A DNA stretch of 64,000 nt from Prunus persica (GCF_000346465.2 NC_034009.1:47746703-47810702); one strand, 5' to 3'. Numbered from the stretch's first letter, positions 23,840-37,870 are shown. Translations and numbers: made by a program. The notes: a model not told the origin generated them from the sequence alone.

Positions 23840-24311
23840 GATGCTGAAGTGGTCCCGGTTGTTTTAAGTATGTTGTGTGACTTATGGCTAGATGATTTTG
23901 CTGCAGTGTTAGACTTTGGAGCTTATATCTACTTGACATAAAAACAGTAACTCAGTCACATGAAGATCAAGAGATGGGCGCAAGGAAGTAAGGATGAAAG
24001 CAATAGACGGACGTTGAGCGGTTATTGGGCTGGGGGGCCAAATCGTCGACTCAGACTAGCACGAGGAATTGCTAAATGTCTATTTGATTGGATTTTGTGA
24101 TATATACAGTATATATGTATGGAATGAATCATGTATTCTTTGAAACATTGAAAGTGAACAGTTTGAATGTGTTGACAATAAATTTAAATTTAGAAGTCTA
24201 GTTTTCCATGCTGCGTCAAAGGTGTCTTCTATTTTTCCCTTCTATCTCTCTTTAATGAGCTGCAATTGGTTCATCTCACATGTCTACCTGTAATTCGGTA
24301 TTTGCAAGCAT

Positions 24312-24361
24312 GAGCTCTGCTACTGAGGACAAAGAGGAGCTCTGCTACTTAGGACAAAGAA
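24312..24361. repeat. Two tandem copies of a 25-bp unit downstream of KOR
   Basis: A unit beginning GAGCTCTGCTACT is repeated at 24312 and 24337 with few differences. The interval 23840-25025 between KOR and MLO holds the KOR 3' region (possible poly-A signal AATAAA near 24178) and the presumed MLO promoter; no other gene is seen. Confidence 0.7.
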
Positions 24362-25025
24362 GCCTCTTAACAAGACTGCGAAAAGAACGAACCATTAGAG
24401 AAGCCAGGGTAGAAGCCTCTTAAAAAGACCAGCAACGGCACTTGCTCTTCATACTTTCACCGTTGAGGGAGGTAATTCAGAAGCCACGGCTGTTGTGAGT
24501 GCCCTCCAACTCTAGGGCAGCAAGTGACATTTTTGGAATTATGGCGAGTAATGTGCCACATGAATCAGGTTCTTTTATTCTTTTTCCTTTTCTTTTCTGG
24601 TACCTACAGCTACAGAGTTTCGGTTAACAGAAATCCAAGTTGCATAAAGCCTTTCATGGCTCTTCTTTCTACATGTTGGCTTCCTAGACCTAGTAGCCTA
24701 TCACCAACTTATGGAATGAACTAGAACTTTCCACTTTTACTCGGATAAATTCTGTACGTTACTTAAAATGCACGGCCACCTTGAATACTTTGGTTTCCCA
24801 CTGCTTCTTTGCTTTATTCTCCTCTTTCATTTTTATTTCGAAAACTGCTTTATTCTCTTCTTTTTCCTTTGCTTTGGAATAGGGCATTCTCTGTCCCCCA
24901 AAATCAAAATTTCTCTACTTATTCAAAGTCCACAATCAATTAAGGCAACACTAGTTTGCGTCCCAACTTCAAATGCTCATAGTAATCTTTTTGTCATATT
25001 GCTCCTTTTTTGGTGTGAAGAGGAT

Positions 25026-28000
25026 ATGGCAGAAGAACTCAACAGCTCTTTAGAGTATACATCAACATGGGTTGTTGCAGTTGTTTGCTTTGTCATTGTT
25101 CTACTATCTCTTTGTGCGGAGCGTGCTCTTCATAAACTCGGAAAGGTATCCAAATTGTGCCCTTTCTCATATCACGGTTACAATCATTACAAGAGTTGCC
25201 TCTCTAATCTCTTAGTTTTTTTTTTCTCTCCCCCACTCTGGAAAATGCTACCCTTGTGCCATATCTTTTTCTCCTTAATTCTTCTTCAAAGTCGGGAATA
25301 TGGTGGCACCAAATGCTGCCTATGTAAAGAGCTTGGATTTTTACAAGTGTTGGCAACTTGGAGCAGGGTAAAGCACATAAGTAATGGGTCATGGGGATAT
25401 GCCATGCAAATCAGATAAACTTCAGTGTTCCGTATGGTACTGGTGGATGAAGTTTGTCTTTTGTTGTTGGCCATCATTGGTACTCGGAGAAAACCAATTC
25501 CAGTAGTCAGTTGCACAATAATAAGTAATTAATAAAATATAGTAGTTAAGTAGAAGCTAGTTCTTGATCTTCTTCTGTAATCACCGTACTGCTCCTCATT
25601 CAATCTATAGAATTCTTAGCAAGCGGTAATGCACATATGTGAATAAGCAGGAATGTGTTGGCAGGTAATAAATTCCAAAGGAGAAAAACTAATCTCGAAA
25701 TCTCAATTGTGTTAGAAAATTTTAGGAAATAAGTTTTGGGAGCTTATCAAAACATGGAAAAGGTGCGCATGCACAGTTTAGCTTTGTTTATCCAAAATTC
25801 TTGAAAAGTGAGACTTTTTTCTGCTTTCAAATATCATTGATGCGCAACCAGTCACATAGCATTCTTAGCTCTCTTTATAATAAAAAATTGAACTCATAGA
25901 ACATTCTGTAAGGGGTTGTTTTGGCACAGTACTAGACTTTCAAGTAAGTTTCTCTCATGTTTTGTTGTGTTGGAAATTCAGTACTTGAAGCATGAGAAAC
26001 AAGACGCGCTATTTGAAGCACTACAGAAACTAAAAGAAGGTAAACTATCTCTCTATGCTGTTTCTCTTTTAAGGCGTCATGTATCTTCTTCATTGTATGT
26101 CATTGCCAATCCATCAAGAACATGTTAGTCATAAGATATAAGCTGCATTGCCATCTCATCTCATTTCATCTTGTATGTTGCCTAATTAAATCAGTACAGC
26201 CTAATTTGTTGTAGTTTATTAAGCCTAATCATTGTGTTTCCTATGTCTGAAACAGAATTGATGCTTTTAGGGTTCATTTCCCTTCTACTAACTGTATTTC
26301 AAGGTTCCATAAGCCACATATGCATCTCCTCTTATCTCGCATCTCACATGCTTCCATGCAAGCGGGAAACTTCTGAGGGAAACAACCATGAACATTACTC
26401 TCTTAATCCATCTCTAAACAATCGGCGGCGGCTTTTGTCTGCAGAAACAAATTCAGATCATTGTCTGAAGAAGGTACTGTATTGTTAGTACCTTATTCAA
26501 TTTACCATGACTTACAATGTTTGTAAAATGGATGTGGTGCTTGTGTGTACATTACAAATGATGGAACATGTGAACTATGCCTTCTGTCTTCATCCGTCTG
26601 ACCCCTTATTTTTGACAAAACAAGATACAGGAGAATGCATCTCAGACTGCATTCCTTAAACTGCAAAAATATCTGATCTATTGGCTTTGCCACATAAACG
26701 GGCCATTAAGGAATTTAGATAAAAACAGGTTACATTTTGTACAGGCATGTATCTGAGTTTTTGGCGTTGTCATCATTAGAAGATTCCATTGGCACAGGTA
26801 CAGGCACATATATATGCAAGGTGCCATTGTTATCATAGGGTAATTTAATCCTATGGTTCCATTTAAGAAAGCATGAACCTTCCAATGATGACAAGGTGAC
26901 AATTATCATCACAAACATTAACAATAATGCTTGTCCTTTTTCTTTTTTCTTAGGGGAAGGTTCCGTTGTTATCGTTGGAAGCACTACATCATCTACACAT
27001 CTTCATCTTTGTATTGGCAGTTGTTCATGTGATCTTTTGTGTCACAACTATGGTTCTTGGAGGGGCAAGAGTAATGCATCTTTCATAAATTTTACTATTT
27101 GGATGATTGTCTAAATATGTTTGATGCAACATGGTGTCTTCTTCTCCAGCTCTTTATGTTATATAAGTTGCAGTGGATATAATTTAAATCTCTACATTGT
27201 AACCTATATGGTTTACCATATGTAGATACGCCAATGGAAGCACTGGGAGGATTCTGTCAGGCAAGGGTAATGTCAACTTGAATTTCCCAAGTCTGTTTTA
27301 GCTAATCGAAGTGCCTTCATTCATTAAATTGGATATTTGAATTTACTATTCAGTGCAGATCCAACTAGTCGTAAAAGAGTTCGTGCACATCATCATGAGT
27401 TCTTGAAAACACGTGGAGTTGGATATTGGAGAAAAGCGGCTGTAATAGGTTGGGTGGTGAGTTTGCTCTAGTTTTGTGTTTGCAAATTGTTATGGAACTG
27501 TATATAGTTCTTAACATTCCTTCATGCTTTATATTATTTAGATTCACATTTAAGGTTGATGAATTACTCCAAGAGCCAAACCACGAAATATCTTTTGTCA
27601 TTTCCTGAGGACGATTTATTTTCTTGATCTCAATTGTATTCTGTTTAATTCATTCCTTCCTTCCTGACTCGCAATAAATTTACTATTAAAAAAAAAACAA
27701 ATTCCAAGTACAAATTGTAATGACAATCCTCGCAATTAGACGATCAGAATTATTATAATATCTTGATGAAAAGTAACTGAATATTCTAAGCGTATGATGA
27801 ATTAAATAAAATATAAAGACTGTACTATGATATGTTCTATCTTGTTTATGCCTGTGCTGATTAGTTTTGGATTGTTTATTACTGTGTGTTCTGGTAGACG
27901 TCATTCTTCAAACAATTTTACGGCTCTGTCACTAAGGCGGACTACATTGCACTGCGACAAGGGTTCATCAAGGTCAATATTCCCTTATTGTTTCTATGTG

Positions 28001-29220
28001 GTTCACAAGTTTCTGTACAATTTCTGCGTTTTTCTTTATCAAGGTTAAAGGTTTTCCCCCAAGGGCATGTTGTTAGTTACTGAAAATGCACGGGACTTAC
28101 TCTCAGTTTCGTTTCAGGAGCACTGCCCTGGGAATCCTAATTTTGATTTTCACACATACATGATGCGGACACTTGAAATTGACTTCAGAAAAATTGTTGG
28201 GATAAGGTAAATTAGAAAACCTTTTGAGTTTTACTTCTTATTGTTAAGCTTTAAGCTAGCTGTGTGTTAAGATTCTTGTTTGGTCGGAACTGTGTATTAA
28301 GAATCATTATATTGAATTTTATGATTGTCAACTAATAAATATTTGACTCGACCGTATGTAGCTGGTACCTATGGCTGTTTGTTGTGCTGTTTTTGTTGCT
28401 GAATGTGGAAGGTAATCTTCTCAATCTCAATTTGAGCTCTTATATATATGTGTACTCTCTCACTCAAATCATAATAAAGAGAAAAATTAAACTTATGAAT
28501 TTTCCAATCATAATGTACAGGATGGCATACGTATTTTTGGTTAGCGTTTTTGCCGCTGATTGTGAGTGCCTTAAGGTCCATTAATTTCAAGTGGAAGTTA
28601 ATAATTACCTGACTGACTATGGGAGGAAATGAAATCATCTAATAATGTTTGTGGTGGGTGCATGGGCTGACAGCTTCTGCTTCTTGTGGGCGCAAAGCTG
28701 GAGCACATAATTACCCGTTTGGCTCAGGAGGTGACAGAAGGGACAACACAGGTTGATCAAGAAGCAGCTGCAAGAGTGAAGCCTTCAGATAAACACTTTT
28801 GGTTTAACAACCCTCGCATTGTCCTGATTTTGATCCACTTCATATTGTTTCAGAATTCATTTGAGATTGCTTTCTTCTTCTGGATTTGGGTACGGTAACT
28901 AGATATCTTACAATTCTTCGGTAGGTTGTGCATTAATTTCTGCATTGATGTGATGATCAGCTTCACTGCTTTGCAGAGCACGTATGGAATTCATTCATGC
29001 ATTATGGAGAAGTTGGGTTACATCATACCAAGACTTATTATGGGGTAATTCTATAACCAAAGAATTGGAGAACACAAAAAACTGAATATGAAATGAACTA
29101 CTGCTTTGCTTTGCTTGCTTATGTTATGCCTTTGTTCCATCATTCTCTGCAGTGTGATTGTTCAAGTGCTTTGCAGTTACAGCACCCTACCGTTGTACGT
29201 TATCGTCACCCAGGTTAGAC

Positions 29221-29251
<31 letters not shown>

Positions 29252-29592
29252 TGTTTTTTCCTTGTGTCTTTGTCATTTCACTTGTACAAATTCTCATTTT
29301 TATCTTTGCTCATGGTATGATGATGATGAAGATGGGTACCATGTTCAAGGAAGGAATGTTTAATAAAATGGTACAAAAATATATTGGTATGTGGGCTGGA
29401 GATATAAGGAGTAAACATGGGAAAACAGACGGCGATGGATCTGTCTCAGAGAGGACAGAGATGCACAAAATGGTGAACATAGAATTATCTCAAATTGTTG
29501 ATGTTACACAACAAGAAATAGTTGCCACCCAAGAAACGGTCCCTCATGTCCAACCGCCATTTTCATCGTCTCAAGCTCAACTTTCTTCATGA
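25026..29592 (+). CDS. MLO: MLO family seven-transmembrane protein, 14 exons, 505 aa
   Basis: MLO proteins are plant seven-transmembrane, calmodulin-binding proteins of the plasma membrane, reported to act as calcium channels. Exons: 25026-25145, 25982-26039, 26256-26473, 26954-27070, 27226-27266, 27354-27456, 27898-27972, 28118-28206, 28362-28411, 28521-28561, 28674-28889, 28977-29044, 29153-29213, 29332-29592; all are GT-AG and the frame is open. Family signatures: SLEYTSTWVVAVVC (TM1), EELMLLGFISLLLTVFQG (TM2), GKVPLLSLEALHHLHIFIF, WEDSV, GNPNFDFHTYMMR, GWHTYFWLAF, KPSDKHFWF, ILFQNSFEIAFFFW and STYGIHSC. The calmodulin-binding region starts near residue 424, with Trp440. The sequence is closest to what I know of Arabidopsis MLO1 (MLO1/13/15 clade), not the powdery-mildew susceptibility clade. 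The C-terminal tail is short. Confidence 0.94.
29221..29246. repeat. (CT)13 microsatellite in the last MLO intron
   Basis: It directly follows the donor site of exon 13. It supplies a long pyrimidine run, although the acceptor used at 29331 lies farther on. Confidence 0.9.
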
Positions 29593-29863
29593 TTATCTTA
29601 TTTATTCATTTAATTTCATGTAATGTAATGTAAGCGTATACCTAAATTAATTATGTGCCCAGCCCAAATAACATATTTCATTGTCATTCAATTGTCTGCC
29701 CTCATTCGTCCGAAATAAACTATGAAACTAAGCTTGCTTTGCTTACATCAAAATACTGCATCCTCCCCTTCACCTTATTACTTAATCTCTCTCTTGCAGT
29801 AGTACATCTCACAATTATGAGCACGCAAGAAGTGGCACTCTACTGCAAGAAAAACTTTGTTGC

Positions 29864-29985
29864 AACGGGGATAATACTATTTTGCTATCCTTGCCAATAA
29901 TACTATGCCACGTGGAAGTGTTATCACACATATCATAGCGTTATTGGCCGGGATAGCAAAATAATGTCATCCCCATTTCATGGAA
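29864..29985. mobile_element. Small palindromic MITE, copy 1
   Basis: The left arm CAACGGGGATAATACTATT and the reverse complement of the right arm (GAAATGGGGATGACATTATT) pair over about 45 bp, including TTTTGCTATCC and GGCCAATAA. A related sequence lies at 45180-45285. The rest of 29593-30604, between MLO and the VTT gene, holds no gene I recognise. Confidence 0.6.
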
Positions 29986-30604
29986 GTCTTTCTCCTACCA
30001 CACACATTTCACAATTATTTTGCCATATAATATAATATATGTCAGCTCCCAGTGGTCTCCCAGGCGTTGGATGATTTTAAAAGAAATCCAATGGTGAATT
30101 TGCCGTGTGCATAAAAAATGACATCCCTGATCAAATTGATTTTAAGTGAAGCAACACACCAGAAGTCATAAAGATGCTTTCACATTACGATATTTACAGG
30201 AAATCAATCGAAATATCCAAATCTCTAGTTCTGCAGCTAGTCGCGAAGGCTCGCGGCAGATTAGAAAAATAAAAAATAAAAAACTAGCTGAGAAGTCCTC
30301 TCCATCAGAGTATCTTCTTATGGCATTTGCAGTAAAGAAACCAGGTAGATAAAAATATGTAACATCCACGCGACCACAAAGTATGCGCACTGTAGTTCAA
30401 AATTTTCTACATTTTATACACAATAGTATCAATCTTTTTTTTTTTTTCTTTTCTATGTTTGCCTATTTGACATAGTTACAAAACCTACCCCTCCCCTTCT
30501 TCCCCTAAAAGGGGAAGACATAAAACATCGCTAACAAATCCACTTATCTGCCATCAAATTCCCCTGGGCCACCAGGCTACCATGTTCCTATATGCTTAGG
30601 TTTT

Positions 30605-32110
30605 TCAACAGGAAGCTTTCTCCATCTCTAAACTGCCATGGCCCGAGGCAGATGCTTCCACTCCACTAGTTTCTTCTTCTCTTTTAAGCTCGTTTAAAGC
30701 ATTTTTTGCATAAACAGTAAAAGCAACTGTGGTTATAACTGCAACAATTAAGGATATAATGTTGTATATGATCTCAACTGTAGTCAAGTGATAGTTCCCA
30801 TACTTAACATCTGCAAATGTCCTTATTAAGCGACCACTGCACAATAAAATAGCAGAAATGGTTGAAAAAATAGTTTATATTTTATTTCTAAAGATCAACA
30901 TTTGACTGGCAATAGCCAAGCATGGTTAGCTGAAATATCTCATGGGCATGCCTTGTGTGCAAATGTATGGATATCAGAACGAACTTTACTTTGATGAGAT
31001 TTACCACTAATACTTAACAGAAATCGGAAAACATAAAGCATTACGTTTTTCTTCAGTAATAAATTCCCTTGGAATTTGATGGTTCAAAAGTTATCATAGA
31101 CAGAGGATAGAGAACCCACCTGTAGATGTAAATGAAAGCTTCTGGCACCATTCCAGCAACTGATCCGCATAAGTAGGGCCAAAATGTCATACTGGTAACC
31201 ACAATTGCATAGTTGAAGATTGTGTACGGAAAGGGTGAAACCCTAAAGAGAGCAACCACTCGAAATTGATGGAACCAACTACCTTCCCCAGCAAGTCTAA
31301 TCATTGCAGCATTCCGGGGCCATCTCTTTAACCATTGCTGCCCACATAACCAAAGACATATCACAGGCATAGAAATGTAGTATTATTTTAAAACATAAAA
31401 CAAAAATGAAAAAGAAAAACTCTCTTCAACAAGTCATCATCAGTTAGAAAAAATGAAAACCTTACATGGATGCGGTCACGGAAAAACAGACCAATCAAAT
31501 ATGGCAGGACCATCCCAATAGTTGTTCCAACCATGATTATAACAAACCCGAAGCCATAACCAAAAATCATTCCAGCCAACCACATGGAAGGGCCAGAAGG
31601 TATTAAGACCACAGGGAACAAAGCGAGAGAAGCAACAAGAACAAGGGCAAGAACAGGACGGCCAAAGGCAGTGGCTTCCCACTGCAATATTGGCAAGAGA
31701 ACCTGCCATATATTAAAAAGCTTCAGGTATTAAGAAAAATATAAGATTTTGAATCCGCTGAACAACCAAACAAAGTATATAATTACAAACAGGACAATAG
31801 TGAGTTGACTATAACATGTTATATAAGATCCAAGGAAAGAAGAGTTAATAGGAAATACCTTTTCAAAAAGAAATGGCATCCCCCATTTTAAGAAAATGAG
31901 AAGAAATATAATGATAACAAGGCACCCAGCTAAGGCTCTAATCCACCACAAAAAAGATTTAACTCTTGTTTCTGATTGTGGCTGCAAGATATCAGCTTCT
32001 GCCGTCCTTGTTTCATTGGATATAACCAGCCGAACGTATTCACTGTCTTCTCTCACACGATACACTGAGGTTGAATGCTTCCCCAACTCTTCAGAAGTGT
32101 TTGTCATCAT
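30605..32110 (-). CDS. VTT-domain (SNARE-associated Golgi / TVP38-TMEM64 type) membrane protein, four exons, 312 aa
   Basis: Exons on the minus strand: 32110-31859, 31702-31466, 31337-31120, 30836-30605 (TGA). All introns are GT-AG and the frame is open. The start is the first ATG after a probable splice acceptor at 32153-32154. The protein has a short hydrophilic N-terminus ([10 protein letters not shown]), a membrane segment ([19 protein letters not shown]), then the VTT core: [71 protein letters not shown] and [14 protein letters not shown] last membrane segment lies before the charged tail. It resembles Arabidopsis At2g02370. Related VTT proteins (TMEM41B, VMP1) scramble lipids in the ER or Golgi; the plant role is unknown to me. 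Confidence 0.9.
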
Positions 32111-34850
32111 TAATGAGACCCCAGAGGCAGTAGAAAGCGCTATTAAATTCAACTGAAAATTATTAAAAGTGTCAAGTAAGATAAGATACACATATGAAAC
32201 CCTTCCCATATGAGAAAAGTTATATGAAAATGATCAGAAATTTATAGGGGGAGAAAATGTGAAATATTCAGCATCGAAATTTAAATAAGAATCCTGTACC
32301 ATGGCAAGTACTACCTATATCACACACTAAATCATATGATATTCTATGAGAATTCCACTAGTGACAGATGTAAGAAGGAAATCGGTAATTACTATATCTA
32401 GATTTTATCTATTACAATTATAGTTTAGGAGTTTGATGATTAGGGGTTTAATTATCTTGTCATTGCAGTATTTATTCCCTTACGGCCTTTTGTCATGTGA
32501 TTGCTTAAATGATAGGCCGTTCTATAATGGAGATTTAGAGTTCTTGGTGTATGATAAGAACAAAGACTTGAGTTTGAACTGCTTTGCCTCTCTCCTTCTC
32601 CTCTATCTATTTTAGTTTTTCTTCCCTAGACCCCTCTTTTTCTTATTTTATTTTGGAATTATAGCAAACTTCAATGTCAATGATCACTATTGTCCTTGGA
32701 GCACGACCATGTGCAACAATCACCATGTGTGAAGGCCCAATGACAAATCTGCAGGGTCTCATGTGTAGCCCCATGCACCATAACCCAGTCAATACCTCTT
32801 TCGTTGGTCATCTCTGACTGTTGTTCCATTGAACTCCAAACAATGTGCACATGGCACCAGATTCAGTCTCACCACTGATTGTAGTCCCTGCTCCTCCGTG
32901 TCTTGTTTCGATAAACCAAACATATCAATTGGCTACACATCCCCGATATCCTTCTGGTCAAATGCCACCAAGTTCACATGTGATAAATCCAATCTGACTC
33001 GACTGTAACTTATCTGAATCTTCTGGAGTTACAAGAGTGACAGTAATCACTCAACATTAGCTGAAATTTCTTAACTCACAGTACCAAGAATTTCTTGAGA
33101 CCTGATGAAATTACCTTATTCTGCCTGATACAAACATGATCCAACCTTCTTATGCTCAAATCAAACACAACACCCACTTTAATCTCAAACCAGCTTTTAC
33201 AAACAAGAAGGAAAAATATAGTTTTGTTGCAGCCATCTTCAGAATTGAGTTTTTAGCAACTACAGAACAACTTTGGGCTTTTGTTCACCCTTCTTAAAGC
33301 CATCAATGCCTAGTTTACCTAGTCTGGAGGATGCAGATCCCATGCAAGAAAGACAGTCGCTTTTATTCCCAGATCTTGATTAGCATCAAACCACTCCTGT
33401 CATGGAGAGGATCTAATGTTGATAATTATATTCTTGTCATTGAGACTCTCACCCATTGATTTCATAATTCCTCATCAATTTAACCGTGCAGCTCAAACTA
33501 AAGAATTGTTGATCTTGTAGCTTCCAAAATCAAAACAAAAACCATTAATGTTACAAAACCTGAACACAAGTTTCATACAATCTGGGAAGAATAATGGCGT
33601 AGGTACAACCATGAAAGTGAAGAAATTAAGTACATCATGTTTGTATTGTTAGAATTAGAATTTAGGATTTACTTAGAATTTAGACTCTTTGAAGAATTTA
33701 ATTATTATGTTTTTGCAGTATATATTAGTTTTTTTAGGTACTTGATTACTTTGAGATTGCGTACAATACAAATAGACCATATTGTAATGGATTTTGGAGT
33801 TTTTGGCATTTTGACTTAAAATGCAGAGCACTTCTCTTTCCTTTTCTTTGTCTATCCTAACTTCTTATTCTTATTCTATTTCTCTCTCTTCTTCTCCAGA
33901 TTCGTAGACGAAATGCTCAGATAATTTGCAATAACATCATTAAATGCATAATCAAGGGCAACTGGGTAAAGCAGAATAAGGAATGTTACTACTTTGGTGA
34001 CTGTCCAATGACACCTTTGACAGCCTAAAAAAATAAAAAAATCAAGAAGCTTTGCACCTTTGACCATAAAGTGTCAACTCTAAACCCCTCGCTTCTCTTG
34101 AAAACATTTTGTCTCTCCCCTCAACTTACCAGTCAAAGAAAATAGTTTCTGTTTTGATTTTGATTAGCATTTTCAAAATCAGTAAACACAGAATAGTTGC
34201 AGCAAAAGGGGCAAAAGTAAACGGGATGACGTTAATCATTTTCATGAAGTGAGGAAGAGAATAAGCCACTTACAGGAAACTGCCAGAGGCGCAACTCTTC
34301 TACCTTATATCTCTATGTGCTAAGTGCTAAGTTGAACGGCACAGCAAACAGCAGCTTCATCGCATTTGGATAAATAATTGATATAGTACGCTGTGAATAC
34401 ATGTTTGAAAAATTAGAGTTTGCATTTGCTGAAGTAAGAATCCCTGAAGTATATATTTTCATTACCCGACCTCAAGAAAGTGGAATTTAAGAGCAAGTAG
34501 CAGAAATCAACGACTGCCCAAGATCATAGATAGACAGATAGACAGATAGATATATAGATAGAAAACATTGATGCTTGTCCTGAAGACAACTAGGGTTTCG
34601 TATCACAGCATGGGAAGCACGAATTACTGAAATTAACAAGCAGAAAAGAAAAGAAAAGAATCAATCTACGCACTTTACCTACGGCTGTTTCTAGTGGAGC
34701 CGAGCTGAGGAGTTTGATTGAGTTGGACCACCGCAGCCGGAAAAGCTGGCTGCTAGCAGTCTGCGGGATTGCTGGTTGTTGCTTTGTTCCGAAATTATCC
34801 TTTTCAACCACCCCACGCCAGGAGAAAGTGTAAGGTCTCAGAAACCAAAT
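32111..34850 (-). other. Probable 5' leader exons and long leader intron of the VTT gene
   Basis: On the minus strand a good donor CCGTAG/GTAAAG lies at 34679 and a good acceptor TTTTCAG at 32153. This suggests a non-coding first exon at about 34850-34679, a 2.5-kb intron, and a second leader part at 32152-32111. The first-exon frame has no ATG and joins out of frame, so it is not coding. The intron holds AT-rich DNA and about 32640-33590, which looks like old inserted sequence without a frame I recognise. Confidence 0.5.
34523..34563. repeat. GATA/GACA microsatellite
   Basis: Interrupted tetranucleotide run of GATA and GACA units in the presumed leader intron of the VTT gene. Confidence 0.85.
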
Positions 34851-35004
34851 AGAAAAGAGTAAATAATATCTTCGTCTTCAGTAATATCTCTTCGTTTTCT
34901 TTCAATTTACTTCTTTATAAAACTTATTATGCGTACGTGGACCGTGGACCGGGCAATGGCATAGTCCGCCAACCCAACATGACTTTTTGTTAATTGGTCA
35001 ATAT

Positions 35005-37100
35005 TAGGGGTGGGCACTCAAACCGGTGAACTGAAAATCTGAACCAAACTACACTGAATCAAACTGGAAAAAAACAAAGTTGACCAAAAAGTCAACAATC
35101 GGTTAAAAACCGAACTGGACCGGTTTGGACTGGTTTTGGATCCGGTTCCATGTCTTCAAAAATCGAACTGGACCGAACCGAACTGGTCACATTAAAAAAT
35201 ATATAATTTCAATATATATTTTTAATTTAACAAAAAAAAAAATAATATTTATCCAAGTTCAATTTCAAAATATCTCTCGTTTCTAACTTTAATATTTATT
35301 TTTATATGAAATTGAATAATTTATAAAAATAATAATATTTCAATTGAATTGTATTAAAAAATAATTTTTATAATTCGGTTCAAAACCGAACCGAACAGTT
35401 TTTGAAATTTTTTATATTAAAATCAAACCGAACCAAACTGAATGAATAGTATCGAATCGGTTCTAATTTGAGGCAAAAACCGATCCAACCTGAACCGTAC
35501 CCACCCCCAGTGAGCATTGGAACCGCAAAACCGCAAAACCGCAAAATCGAATCAAACCAATTCGAAAAAAACCGTGTTGACCAGAAAAGTAAAAAACTGA
35601 GACAAATACAAACCGAACCGATTCAGACCGGTTTCGATTCCAGTTTTCCACCCTAAGGAACCGGTCCAATATAATTAATTTTTATATATTTTTATATTAT
35701 ATATATTTAAAATATCAAATTTTTTAGGCCCAAACCCAACTATTTCATTATACCAACAAAAAGCCCAAATTTTCCAAGTCCGTTGCCCAAGTCCAACAAG
35801 CCGTATTTTAATATCCTAATCACATCAAATCTCACTTCACTCTCTCTTTTCCTCTCAGGTTTTTTTTATATCTTTTTCTTTCTTTCTTCTCTATTCCACC
35901 TCTTTTCCTCTAGGTTCTTTCTTCAACTTCTTTTTACTTCTTTCTTTCTTCTCTCTTCTGCCTCTTTTCCTCTCAGTTTTTCTTCTTCTTCTTTCTGTCT
36001 TATTCTTTCTTTCTTCTCTCTTATTCTTTCTCCTCTCATTTTGTCTCCATTTTTTTTCCCTCTCTTTCTCTGATTTTTTTTTTCTTGGTTTTATGTTTCA
36101 CTCTCTCCCTCTGTATCTCTTTCTTTGCAACTCTGTATTTTTGTTTCTCTTTTTTTTTTCTCTCTTCATTTTTTGTTTCTCTGTACATATATGTGTTCAT
36201 CTTGTAGATTTGGGTGAAGTTCTTGGACATCTGGGTTAAGTTCTTGTAGATCTGGGTAAAGAGCCAGTCTAAAGCAAGTCAGCGTCTCTTATCTCTCCAA
36301 TCCCTTGTGCCGATATGTATTTTTTTTGTTTCAACAATCCATTTTGGTGCTTTAACTTCACTTTTGGTTTCATTTGTTTCTTCTGATATGGTATTGATAT
36401 TTTCTATGATTTTGGGTTGATGATGTTATTGAGGTTTGATTCTTTTCTTTTTTTTTTCTTTCGATTTTTTCCTGTTGTGTTTTGACAGACATGTTCTCTA
36501 TTCCTGATATCATTCCTCAGTGGCAAAATCTTTGAACGTTATTGTAAATTTTAGACGGGAGAGAAGCTCATTCATAATTCAAAAAAAGAAAATAAAGTTA
36601 CAACAATTGACAATTTATTGCTCTTTGAAATAGGTACTGCAGTAGCATGGATAAAAAGAAAGACTGAAGATGTTGCAGAAAATTGAATATGTTCTATTTC
36701 TGTAATTTGTTTGTAATTAAATTTGCTTTATTTTTTCTTGTGTTTAGGTTGTAAGTTTTATTTTAATGCTTGATATTTGTTGTTTTGTCAAAAAATTGTA
36801 TTAACGCTTGATGGATTCATTCAATTTGCGGTGCGTGGATGTGAATTGGGCCAATCGGTAATAATTAGGCCCAAAAGGTTTTAAATATCAATTGGGCTGA
36901 AGCTTAAAAAAAATTTAAGAACAAAAAAAAATTCAATTAAGCTGAAGAGTCGGCCCAAACCGTAAAAATAGGTACCGAACCGGATCAAAATCGATCTGGG
37001 TTGCTGGTTTTCTCAAGCATTTTAGTAAAAATTCAAATCGGACCAAATCGGTTTTGGGTTGATGCAAAAACCGGTCCAAATCGGACCGCGCCCACCCGTA
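35005..37100. mobile_element. hAT-like element complex, outer ends TAGGGGTGGGC
   Basis: A left end TAGGGGTGGGCACTC lies at 35005, and an inverted counterpart GCGCCCACCCGTA ends at 37100. The flanking octamers GTCAATAT and GTCAACAC match at 6 of 8 positions, so one insertion event is possible. A further inverted end (CCCACCCCCA) at about 35508 means that 35005-35508 could be a complete small element and the rest a remnant. Terminal regions are rich in AACCG and GGTTTGG words. The middle (35820-36200) is strongly pyrimidine-rich. No transposase is present. Confidence 0.5.
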
Positions 37101-37729
37101 GTCAACACTATACCTCAAATAAATTAAAAAGATTGCTGCTAAACGAACTCTAAAATTAATTGAGTACATCCTAATATTTTAATTAAAAAGTTAAATACTT
37201 TTTTGATCACTTGTTTTACATGAAAATTCAATTTGGTCACTGGGTACAAAATTTAGCCAAATTTGTCATCGTGTTTTCCAAAGTTTACAATTTATAGACA
37301 TTTTGTTATCTTTAATTCAGTGTAGTTTTTTTTTGTTTTTTTAATTTTAAGGAAGCACCTTCAATCTTCTTCCTCTAAATCAACAAGTTAGGTATATTAT
37401 GTTATTAGGGTTTAGTGTGACGGTGGAGGAGACGATGTTATGAATGAGGTGTTGCTATGTTCGGTGGAGGAGATGACGACGGTGATTCACAATTCAATAT
37501 ATCTTGTTTTGTAATTTTATATTAGAGTAAATTAGTAATTCAATAAATGGTTTGGTAGTAAGGTATACTCGTTTAATTTTAGGGTTCGTTTAGCAGCACT
37601 CATTAAAAAAAATGCAAAGGAACTTATAAATCAAGCATCCATGCATCCGAGGTCCTTTATTGGAATTTCACTCCCACAATATCGCTTGTATAAAAATAAA
37701 AAGTAAAAAATAAGTCCCCTCCCAGTAAG

Positions 37730-37870
37730 GGTAGGCATCAATTTGGCTGAACCAAACCGGTAAGACAAAAAAAAAGTCAAATGGTTTAAAAATCGAATCG
37801 GATCGTTTATGGTTTGGTTTGGTTTTAAACTTTTGTAAATCGGCATAAACCAAATCGGACCATTTATGTG
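37730..37870. mobile_element. Partial hAT-like end
   Basis: AAGGGTAGGCATCAATTTGG near 37728 and the following ACCAAACCGG words resemble the left ends of the hAT-like elements in this window. No right end is visible before the next repeat. The stretch 37101-37727 is AT-rich, with nothing recognised. Confidence 0.35.

Noticed and set aside
24524..24724. Short plus-strand frame between KOR and MLO
   Set aside because: No domain, hydrophobic by chance in T-rich DNA, and no splice link to MLO exon 1.
26750..26900. Short inverted repeat (TTGTCATCATT...AATGATGACAA) in MLO intron 3 considered as a MITE
   Set aside because: The paired arms are only about 13-20 bp with no target duplication. It may be a chance or very old structure.
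34590..34811. Minus-strand open frame considered as a coding first exon of the VTT gene
   Set aside because: Its apparent start is GTG, not ATG, and with the best donor (34679) it joins the next exon out of frame. It is more likely a non-coding leader exon.
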